A DNA stretch of 13,349 bases from Bacillota bacterium (GTDB lineage Bacteria > Bacillota > Clostridia > Oscillospirales > Ruminococcaceae), in assembly GCA_023395435.1 (NCBI GenBank), contig JAEWZG010000019.1:1-13349 (forward strand), given 5' to 3'. Below the pieces are notes generated by a model, which was not told the DNA's origin, did no database searches, and was given only the letters and a program-made list of their open reading frames with translations. Position numbers and translations under genes: made by a program. Positions 7,204-13,349 of this stretch are shown here, in pieces (position 1 is the first letter of the stretch; the number at the start of each line of letters is the position of its first letter).

Positions 7204-8403
7204 ATGGAGAAGTTTGAAGTTGTTATTCTTGGCAATGATATAAATGTATATAGCGTTGCAAGAGCATTTTATGAAGAGTATGGTATTGTAAGCAATGCTT
7301 TCGGGCTCTCAGTCGGTGGAATAAATGTTGGTAGTAAAATTGTAAATTACAAGTTTGTTCCGAATGTTGATAAGACCGAAGCATTTTTGCCGACTATCAA
7401 CTGCTTTGCTAAAGAGCATTCAGGTAAAAAAGTTTTTGTTCTTGGCTGCGGTGATAACTATATTGAAATTATAGCAGAAAACAAGGATAAGTATGAAAGC
7501 AATATTATTACACACTGCCCAAGTCTTGATGATATAAGAAAGCTTATTAGAAAAGAAGATTTCTATGAGCTTTGCGATAAATATGGCATCGAAAGGCCAA
7601 AGACATTTATTCATAATAAAGATATCGGTCTTGACTTTAATATTGATTTTGAGGCTCCATTTATTTTAAAGCCATCAAACAGCGTTATGTATTGGGACTA
7701 CCCTTTTGAAGGAAAGAAAAAAGTTTTTAAACTTAATTCAAGAGAAGAACTTAATTCTACACTTGATAAAGTTTATAAATCAGGTTATACAGATCATATG
7801 ATTATTCAGGAATTTATTCCTGGTAATGATACAGCAATGAGAGTTCTTACAAACTACTCTGACTCAAACGGGAGAGTTAAAATGATGGCACTTGGTCACG
7901 TTCTTCTTGAGGAGCATACACCAAAAGGCATTGGTAATCACGCTGTTATTATTACTGAACCTAACACAGAACTTATGGATAAGTATAAGAAATTCCTTGA
8001 AGAAATCGGTTTTGTCGGTTTTTCAAACTTTGACATCAAGTATGATGAAAGAGATAATAATTTCAAAGCATTTGAAATTAATGTACGGCAGGGCAGAAGT
8101 AACTTCTATGTTACTGCCGGTGGATGTAACATTGCAAAATGCCTTGTTGAAGAATATATAGAGAAAAAAGATAAAGAAACAGAATTTGTCACAAACAAAA
8201 TTCTTTGGATGGTTGTTCCAAAGAAAGTTGCTTTTAAGTATATTCCCGAATATAAAGACGAAATGCAGAAGCTTATTAAAGAAAAGAAGTGTATCAATCC
8301 CCTTTTCTTCAACAAGGATAAAAAACTTATAAGAAACTTAAGACTTATAAAAGCTTATTTTTCTTATTATAAAAAGTATAAGGAATATGGTAACGGACGA
8401 TGA
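7204..8403 (+). CDS. aslA: D-aspartate ligase (AslA/Aslfm-like, ATP-grasp)
   Basis: Encodes 399 residues. AAGGAGA (7191-7197) overlaps the stop of the preceding gene and sets the ATG at 7204. The protein resembles Enterococcus faecium Aslfm, from memory, along its length: ILGNDINVYSVARAFYEEYG at 8-27, FEGKKKVFKLNSREE at 162-176, IIQEFIPGNDTAMRVL at 200-215, the GHVLLEEHTPKGIGNH segment at about 231-246, and FEINVRQGRSNFYVTAGG near 288-305, which includes the metal-binding E-x-N of ATP-grasp enzymes. Such enzymes (EC 6.3.1.12) couple D-aspartate, through its beta-carboxyl, to the side-chain amine of the diamino acid in UDP-MurNAc-pentapeptide, in the cytoplasm. No signal or membrane segment is seen. 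The racemase gene overlaps its stop by 4 bases (ATGA). A different D-amino-acid acceptor cannot be excluded. Confidence 0.92.
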   Translation: MEKFEVVILGNDINVYSVARAFYEEYGIVSNAFGLSVGGINVGSKIVNYKFVPNVDKTEAFLPTINCFAKEHSGKKVFVLGCGDNYIEIIAENKDKYESNIITHCPSLDDIRKLIRKEDFYELCDKYGIERPKTFIHNKDIGLDFNIDFEAPFILKPSNSVMYWDYPFEGKKKVFKLNSREELNSTLDKVYKSGYTDHMIIQEFIPGNDTAMRVLTNYSDSNGRVKMMALGHVLLEEHTPKGIGNHAVIITEPNTELMDKYKKFLEEIGFVGFSNFDIKYDERDNNFKAFEINVRQGRSNFYVTAGGCNIAKCLVEEYIEKKDKETEFVTNKILWMVVPKKVAFKYIPEYKDEMQKLIKEKKCINPLFFNKDKKLIRNLRLIKAYFSYYKKYKEYGNGR

Positions 8404-9116
8404 AAAAAAAGCTTGGCATTCTCGGCGGTATGGGTTCATATGCTACACAAGTATTTTTTAAAAATATTCTTGACCATACTAAAGTAAACTGCGATAATGA
8501 TCACCTTGATATTATAATATATAACCATTCAAGCATTCCTGATAGAACTGAATATATCCTTTCTGGTAGAGAAGACGAATTGTTTGACGTTCTACTTGAG
8601 GATTGCAGAATGCTTCAGAATATGGGGGCACAACATATTGCAATTTCCTGCAATACTTCACATTATTTTGCAGACAGACTGCAAGATAATATTGACATTC
8701 CTATTATAAATATGGTTCATGAAGCTGTAAACGAGATATATTCAAAAGTAAAAAAGATTAAAAAAATTGGTATTATGGCAACGGAAGGTACTGTGCTAAG
8801 TGATATTTACGGAAAAGAATGCAAAAAACTTGGAATAGAGGCTGTTTATCCTTCTCCAGACATGCAGGAAAAAGTAACAGATATAATCTATAATCAAATT
8901 AAGCGTTCACTTCACGGAAATTATGAAGAATTTCTTGAGATTTCTGAGGAACTTCTTAGTATGGGTGCTGAAGTGATTGTATTATCCTGCACAGAATTAT
9001 CCGTATTCAAAAGTGAGCATAATTTGCCGTCTATTTATGTTGATGCACTTGATGTATTAACAAAGAAGTGTATTGTTTTAAGCGGGGGTATATATGAAGA
9101 AGTTAAGCTTAAATAG
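8400..9116 (+). CDS. racD: Aspartate racemase (Asp/Glu racemase family)
   Basis: Encodes 238 residues, the usual length for the family. The start ATG overlaps the previous stop (ATGA), so translation is probably coupled; the ribosome site is weak. The protein begins K-K-L-G-I-L-G-G-M-G-S, the typical aspartate racemase N-terminus. Two active-site cysteines lie in AISCNTSHYF (Cys84) and VLSCTELSVF (Cys197), the pair needed for cofactor-independent two-base racemisation. GIMATEGTV at 124-132 is also family-typical. It would convert L-Asp to D-Asp for the ligase encoded just upstream. The same pairing of aspartate racemase and D-Asp ligase is known in E. faecium (Racfm/Aslfm) and L. lactis. The last 23 bases overlap the start of the next gene in another frame. 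Confidence 0.92.
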   Translation: MKKKLGILGGMGSYATQVFFKNILDHTKVNCDNDHLDIIIYNHSSIPDRTEYILSGREDELFDVLLEDCRMLQNMGAQHIAISCNTSHYFADRLQDNIDIPIINMVHEAVNEIYSKVKKIKKIGIMATEGTVLSDIYGKECKKLGIEAVYPSPDMQEKVTDIIYNQIKRSLHGNYEEFLEISEELLSMGAEVIVLSCTELSVFKSEHNLPSIYVDALDVLTKKCIVLSGGIYEEVKLK

Positions 9117-11613
9117 TATTTTAGAATTATTGAACAGTCACAATCTTGTTGTAGATAAAAAAATAAGCGGTATTGATATTTCTTATATTTCATATAATTC
9201 CCGTGATATAAAAGAAAACAGCCTCTTCTTCTGTAAGGGTGCTGCTTTTTCTGAAAAATATCTTGAAATGGCACAGAACAATGGTGCTAAATGTTATATT
9301 TCTGAAAAGAAATATAATTATAACACAGATTATATTATTGTAAATGATGTCAGAAAAGCAATGGCTTTTGTTGCTGATATGTTTTATGATAAAGCTTATA
9401 ACAAGCTCAATCTCGTTGGTATAACAGGAACAAAAGGGAAAAGCACAACAGCATATTACGTTAAATATATTCTTGATGAATATATGAATGACCTTGCTGA
9501 ACCAAAAACAGCAATAGTATCTTCAATTGATACCTATGACGGAGTAATAAATAAGGAATCTCTGCTGACAACTCCAGAAGCTCTTGATCTTCACAAGCAT
9601 TTTGATAATGCTGTTAACACCGGTATTAAATATTTCACTATGGAAGTTTCCTCACAGGCACTTAAATATGACAGAGTTCTTGGTGTTAAATATAAAATTG
9701 GTGCTTATCTTAATTTCGGTGAAGATCATATAAGTAGCATTGAGCATAGTGACATTGAAGATTATTTTACATCAAAAATGAAACTATTTTCACAATCTGA
9801 AATTGCTTGCATCAACCTCGATGATGACACAAGTCAAAGAGCTTTAGGCTATGCAAAGAATTGCAATAGCATTATTACCTTTAGCCAGAAGGATAAAAAT
9901 GCTGACGTTTATGGATATAACGTTAAAAAAGATGGAAATGATATAACTTTCTCAGTAAAGTCAAAAAGCTTTATAAAAGATTTCAGAATAACTATGCCTG
10001 GTCTTTTTAATGTTTATAATGCTTTATGTGCAATTTCAATTTGTATTTCTCTTAATATACCGGAAAGTTATATGTACAAAGGCTTGATGAAAGCTCGTGC
10101 ATCTGGAAGAATGGAGGCTTACTCCAATGCTGACAAGAGTATTGTTGCTATTGTTGACTATGCTCATAACTCATTAAGCTTTGAAAATCTCTATAAATCT
10201 GTTATGGAAGAATATAAGGGCAAGAAAATAATTACTGTTTTCGGATGTCCTGGTAAAAAAGCCATCAATAGACGTCGCGACCTTGGAACACTCGCAGGTA
10301 AATATTCGGATAGAGTTGTTATTACAGAAGAAGATTTTGGTGAAGAACCATTAATAAATATCTGTAACGATATTGCTAGTTTTGTAAAGGCTCAGAACTG
10401 TCCATATAATATTGTTGAGGACAGAGGTGACGCTATAAAAAAAGCCATACTTGATTGTGATTGCGACAGTGTAATACTTATAACAGGTAAAGGTAATGAA
10501 ACAAGATTAAAAAGAGGTTCGGTTTATGAACCTTGTGAAACTGATGTTTTCTATGCTAAAAAATATTTAAGAGAATATGATATTATCCATAAACTTGATA
10601 AGAGCGAAATCATTAAAAATATACACGATATCTTCCCTTCTCTACAAAAACATTCAATTGTTAAGAATGCAGATGAAAAATTCTATACAGATATACATCT
10701 AAGAGATTTCAATATTATTAATAAAATTGATAAAGAAGAGGCTGTTGAAAATATTTTTGATATTCTCCCTGCTCTTAAAAAGAAATCAGGTCAAACTATA
10801 GTTATTAAGTACGGCGGAAGTGCTCTTGAAAACCCTGAATTAATACAGACCATTCTTGAAGATATTGGCGTATTGTCAATTAGTAATATTAACGTTGTTC
10901 TTGTGCACGGTGGTGGAAAAGCTATAACCGCAATGCTAAATAAGCTTAACATAGAAACTGAATTTATTGACGGATACAGAAAGACGACTCCTGAGGTTGC
11001 ACAAGTTGCTGAAATGGTTTTGAAAGGAAATATAGGTTCAGATCTTGTTAACTCACTAAAAAAATTCAGCCTTAACGGTGTTTCAATTTCAGGAAAAGAC
11101 GGAAATCTTATTACAGCAATCAAAAAGCATGTTGATGGTGCTGATATTGGAATGGTCGGCGAAGTTGTTTCTGTCGACATAACAATTATTAATACGCTTA
11201 CATCTGCTGGATATATTCCTGTAATTTCCCCTATTGCTTCAAATGCAGAATATGAAACTCTAAACATCAACGCAGATGACTTAGCTTGCAATATTGCTAC
11301 CGCACTCAAGGCAGACAAATTAATATTCCTTACAGATATTGATGGAATTTTACTTGATCAGAACAACCCACAGACTGTTATTCACTCACTTGATATTAAG
11401 CGCGCAAAAGATCTTATTGATAGTGGGTTCGTTGGTGGAGGAATGATTCCAAAGTTGCTGAATTGCGTTCAGGCAGTTTCAAATGGTGTAAACTGCGTAT
11501 CAATTATTGATGGCAGAAGAAAACACACTATTCTCCTTGAAAGCCTTTCAGAAAAGAACTATGGAACTATAATATATAAAAGTGATGCACAATCTTCAAT
11601 ATTAATCAAATAA
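9094..11613 (+). CDS. murE-argB: Fusion of MurE-type Mur ligase with acetylglutamate kinase (ArgB)
   Basis: Encodes 839 residues in one uninterrupted frame; GGGGG lies 5 bases before ATG 9094, inside racD. Residues 1-100 form the MurE-type UDP-MurNAc-binding domain (ISYNSRDIKENSLFFCKG). The Mur ligase core has P-loop GITGTKGKST at 109-118, EVSSQAL 184-190, the likely carbamylated Lys228 in YFTSKMKLF, GRMEA 338-342, DYAHN 355-359 and GKGNET 465-470. The DAP-recognition motif DNPR is absent; EDFG takes its place (413-416). Residues 495-565 form a linker with two related helices. Residues about 566-830 are a complete acetylglutamate kinase: IKYGG (Lys572), VHGGGKAI 604-611, GYRKT (Arg629), SGKDGN 666-671, NINADD 724-729, LTDIDG 746-751 and GGGMIPK (Lys787). 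MurE adds residue 3 to UDP-MurNAc-L-Ala-D-Glu; ArgB phosphorylates N-acetylglutamate toward ornithine. Coupling both in an L-ornithine wall is inference. Confidence 0.93.
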   Translation: MKKLSLNSILELLNSHNLVVDKKISGIDISYISYNSRDIKENSLFFCKGAAFSEKYLEMAQNNGAKCYISEKKYNYNTDYIIVNDVRKAMAFVADMFYDKAYNKLNLVGITGTKGKSTTAYYVKYILDEYMNDLAEPKTAIVSSIDTYDGVINKESLLTTPEALDLHKHFDNAVNTGIKYFTMEVSSQALKYDRVLGVKYKIGAYLNFGEDHISSIEHSDIEDYFTSKMKLFSQSEIACINLDDDTSQRALGYAKNCNSIITFSQKDKNADVYGYNVKKDGNDITFSVKSKSFIKDFRITMPGLFNVYNALCAISICISLNIPESYMYKGLMKARASGRMEAYSNADKSIVAIVDYAHNSLSFENLYKSVMEEYKGKKIITVFGCPGKKAINRRRDLGTLAGKYSDRVVITEEDFGEEPLINICNDIASFVKAQNCPYNIVEDRGDAIKKAILDCDCDSVILITGKGNETRLKRGSVYEPCETDVFYAKKYLREYDIIHKLDKSEIIKNIHDIFPSLQKHSIVKNADEKFYTDIHLRDFNIINKIDKEEAVENIFDILPALKKKSGQTIVIKYGGSALENPELIQTILEDIGVLSISNINVVLVHGGGKAITAMLNKLNIETEFIDGYRKTTPEVAQVAEMVLKGNIGSDLVNSLKKFSLNGVSISGKDGNLITAIKKHVDGADIGMVGEVVSVDITIINTLTSAGYIPVISPIASNAEYETLNINADDLACNIATALKADKLIFLTDIDGILLDQNNPQTVIHSLDIKRAKDLIDSGFVGGGMIPKLLNCVQAVSNGVNCVSIIDGRRKHTILLESLSEKNYGTIIYKSDAQSSILIK
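10576..10788 (+). repeat. Duplicated ArgB N-terminal helix in the fusion linker
   Basis: Residues 495-521 and 539-565 of the fusion align without gaps at 14 of 27 positions, with a 44-residue offset. Both carry D-K-x-E, N-I-x-D-I, P-x-L-x-K and a closing Ser. The second copy is in the normal place just before the kinase core (compare the L-P-x-x-K-x-x-G lead-in of ArgB). The first is an extra copy. Confidence 0.75.
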
Positions 11614-11616
11614 ATA

Positions 11617-11646
11617 AAAGAGCCTGATTGAATCAGGCTCTTTTTT
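11617..11646. terminator. Bidirectional intrinsic terminator
   Basis: GAGCCTGAT (11620-11628) pairs with ATCAGGCTC (11632-11640) over a 3-base loop, flanked by AAA on the left and TTTTTT on the right. On the plus strand it ends the cross-bridge operon 3 bases after its stop. On the minus strand the same stem is followed by TTTTATTTATTT and would end the CBM2-like gene. Confidence 0.92.
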
Positions 11647-11684
11647 AATGGCAAACAAAAGCTTACCTCAATTTTTATACTATA

Positions 11685-12215
11685 TTATTTTGTAATAATA
11701 CGTGAATTGGAAATTTTAATATCTTTTATTCCTGAAGCAATAAAACCAAAAGTAACATCAGAACCAGCTGTTACTTTTTGATTGTGTGTAGCTGGAGAGA
11801 AAGTGAATTTATTCCCTTCTTTTATATAAGAAACATTCCATGCTTGTATGATATCTGTTCCTTCAGGTAAAGTTAGTTCAACCTTCCAGTCTGATACCTG
11901 ATTTTCAGTTTTATTTGAAATTTTTGCATCAAACTGTACATTATTTTTTGTATTATCACTCCAGCTATTACTTGTTTTATAATTTACAGATACTGTTCCA
12001 TCAGATAATGAAGAGCTATCAGAGTTGTTTATAACGCTGTCAGTATCGGATGAATCATTAATATTGCTATTATCTTTTGCGTTTAAATATGTGTTAATCG
12101 CTACTTTTTTCACTGGTTTTTGAAATGCTCCCATATTAATCAGCGTCAACACAATTAATCCAATAAATATGAGTATAAAAACTAGCAGTGAAATAATCAG
12201 TGCTTTCCTTTTCAA
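11685..12215 (-). CDS. Small membrane-anchored protein with CBM2-like carbohydrate-binding domain
   Basis: Encodes 176 residues from a TTG start at 12215, chosen because AAAGGAGAG lies 6 bases upstream and the protein then begins M-K-R-K followed by a hydrophobic segment (6-26). The longer open frame upstream to 12359 has no ribosome site. Residues 46-74 are a Ser/Asp/Asn-rich linker. Residues about 75-170 look like a family 2 cellulose-binding module: NVQFDAKISNKTENQVSDW at 92-110, LTLPEGTDIIQAWN at 114-127, and THNQKVTAGSDVTFGFIASG at 143-162, with Trp85, Trp110 and Trp126. No catalytic domain is present, so it may display a glycan-binding domain on the cell surface. The ligand (cellulose, chitin or peptidoglycan glycan) cannot be read from sequence. 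It converges on the operon terminator and diverges from the LysM-GH18 gene. Confidence 0.8.
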   Translation of the reverse strand: MKRKALIISLLVFILIFIGLIVLTLINMGAFQKPVKKVAINTYLNAKDNSNINDSSDTDSVINNSDSSSLSDGTVSVNYKTSNSWSDNTKNNVQFDAKISNKTENQVSDWKVELTLPEGTDIIQAWNVSYIKEGNKFTFSPATHNQKVTAGSDVTFGFIASGIKDIKISNSRIITK

Positions 12216-12246
12216 TATAATCTCTCCTTTTTTTGCTACTATATAT

Positions 12247-12275
12247 ATTTTATACCAAAAAAGGAAAAAATTCAA
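12247..12275 (-). promoter_or_regulatory. Candidate promoter of the CBM2-like gene
   Basis: TTGAAT (12275-12270) and TAAAAT (12252-12247) are 17 bases apart on the minus strand, with TGG just upstream of an overlapping TATAAA. The leader would be about 25 nt and contains the AAAGGAGAG ribosome site. Confidence 0.55.
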
Positions 12276-12345
12276 TAGATAAATATATATCAAACTTACA
12301 TAATTATGAATAATATATATTATAAAAATAGAAAGTGTGATTGAT

Positions 12346-13349
12346 TTGGAAATATACATTGTGCAACAAGGAGATACAATCTGGGAAATATCTAAGAAAT
12401 TCGGCGTTTCCCCAAAAAGAATAATTGCGGATAATGGATTAGCATACCCAAACAGAATTGCAGTAGGTCAGGCTTTACTTATACTTTTTCCCGATCAAAT
12501 ATATACAATAAAAGCTGGAGATAATCTTTTAACTATAGCAGAAAAATACAATACAACTGTTAATTCATTAATTCGAAATAACCCAGAACTTATACTTAAC
12601 CCTGTTCTAAATATTGGGCAGACAATAACTATTAATTTCAAAAATAACAAAGAAGGTTCTATTGTTACAAATGGTTACGCATATCCATTCATTAATTGGC
12701 GCGTTCTGATGAGAACTCTCCCATATCTCACAAAACTTACTATATTCGGATATGGCTTTACAGAAAACGGTGATTTAATTAATATTGATGATGAGCCTCT
12801 AATCAGAATGGCCTATCAGTTTAATGTCGCACCAATAATGCTTCTATCTTCACTGACTGAAGAGGGTAATTTTAGTGGAATACGTGCAAAATACCTTTTC
12901 AATAATATTAATGCACAAAATGCATTAATTAAAAAAATAATAAACACGATGAAATATAAAGGTTATCTTGGTATTGATATTGATTTTGAGTATATTAATC
13001 CGCAGGATGCACAGGCTTATCTAGATTTTCTGACAAATATTACTGAGCAAATGAAAAATGAAGGCTTTTCAGTAAATGTCGACCTTGCACCAAAAACCTC
13101 ATCAACACAAAGAGGATTATTATATGAAGCTCATGACTACCCAAAAATTGGTGAGATAGCAGATACAGTTTTACTTATGACTTATGAATGGGGATATACT
13201 TTTGGCCCTCCAATGGCAGTATCACCATTAAATCAAGTAAGAAAAGTTATTGAATACGCCGTTACTGAAATACCCTCAAATAAGATTCTTATGGGCATAC
13301 CAGTTTACGGTTATAACTGGCTGTTACCTTATATACAAGGGGTGTCACA
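12346..13349 (+). CDS. LysM-LysM-GH18 protein, YaaH/SleL-type spore glycosidase, C-terminus beyond window
   Basis: The frame is open from TTG at 12346 to the right edge (334 full codons). AAGTGTGAT just upstream is the best ribosome site; an in-frame GTG at 12337 is the alternative. Residues 2-47 are a LysM domain (EIYIVQQGDTIWEISKKFGV) and 52-97 a second (IYTIKAGDNLLTIAEKY). A glycosyl hydrolase 18 domain starts near 105 and includes LGIDIDFEY, where D211, D213 and E215 form the D-x-D-x-E catalytic motif, then LLMTYEWGYTFGPPMAVSPL near 276-295 and ILMGIPVYGYNWLLPY near 312-327. This order matches Bacillus YaaH/SleL, N-acetylglucosaminidases that act on spore cortex and lack an N-terminal signal peptide, as here. 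A spore role suggests an endospore-forming ancestry; a general wall hydrolase is the alternative. Confidence 0.88.
   Translation, partial: MEIYIVQQGDTIWEISKKFGVSPKRIIADNGLAYPNRIAVGQALLILFPDQIYTIKAGDNLLTIAEKYNTTVNSLIRNNPELILNPVLNIGQTITINFKNNKEGSIVTNGYAYPFINWRVLMRTLPYLTKLTIFGYGFTENGDLINIDDEPLIRMAYQFNVAPIMLLSSLTEEGNFSGIRAKYLFNNINAQNALIKKIINTMKYKGYLGIDIDFEYINPQDAQAYLDFLTNITEQMKNEGFSVNVDLAPKTSSTQRGLLYEAHDYPKIGEIADTVLLMTYEWGYTFGPPMAVSPLNQVRKVIEYAVTEIPSNKILMGIPVYGYNWLLPYIQGVS

Noticed and set aside
10789..11613. Kinase part of the fusion read as aspartokinase or glutamate 5-kinase
   Set aside because: HGGGKAI, NINADD and GGGMIPK in this order are acetylglutamate kinase motifs; there is no ACT domain or PUA domain.
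9094..11613. Fusion as a missed stop or frameshift artefact joining two neighbouring genes
   Set aside because: The frame is continuous, the linker is ordered and repeat-related, and no stop, ribosome site or start sits at the kinase boundary. A sequencing error removing a stop cannot be wholly excluded.
12299..12306. CATAATTA as a sporulation sigma-factor -10 element for the LysM-GH18 gene
   Set aside because: No -35 element of the right sequence and spacing could be matched in this very AT-rich stretch.
12216..12359. N-terminal extension of the CBM2-like protein to an ATG at 12359
   Set aside because: It has no ribosome site, would run through the promoter region and overlap the divergent gene, and would put a second hydrophobic stretch before a well-placed TTG with AAAGGAGAG.

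Overview
The window looks like an AT-rich, Gram-positive Bacillota chromosome, probably a gut-type Clostridia. The evidence is low G+C, strong GGAGG-type ribosome sites, sigma-A-like promoters, a BspA-type leucine-rich-repeat surface protein, a DUF4846 protein, a CBM2-like protein and a YaaH/SleL-type LysM-GH18 protein. I cannot name a genus. No tRNA, rRNA, CRISPR array or insertion sequence is visible.

Layout. (1) Bases 1-5176 hold three minus-strand genes: a very long secreted LRR protein running off the left edge, an asparagine synthetase lacking its last quarter, and a membrane-anchored DUF4846 protein. (2) Bases 5177-5359 form a divergent promoter region with good promoters on both strands and two inverted repeats. 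(3) Bases 5360-11613 form a tight four-gene plus-strand operon: asparagine-synthase-type amidotransferase, AslA/Aslfm-type D-aspartate ligase (ATP-grasp), aspartate racemase, and an 839-residue fusion of a MurE-type Mur ligase with a complete acetylglutamate kinase (ArgB). It ends at a strong bidirectional terminator. (4) Bases 11685-12215 encode, convergently, a small membrane-anchored CBM2-like protein. (5) From 12346 a LysM-LysM-GH18 protein runs off the right edge.

How the genes work together. The racemase would make D-Asp, the ATP-grasp ligase would attach it to the side-chain amine of residue 3 of the peptidoglycan stem, and the amidotransferase would convert D-Asp to D-Asn, as RacD, AslA and AsnH do in Lactococcus lactis. 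The MurE-type domain would supply the residue-3 diamino acid. The most interesting point is its fusion to ArgB, the committed kinase of ornithine/arginine synthesis. It suggests, as inference only, that residue 3 is L-ornithine made in association with its own ligase, giving an L-Orn-D-Asx (A4-beta-like) wall. The linker carries a second, degenerate copy of the ArgB N-terminal helix.
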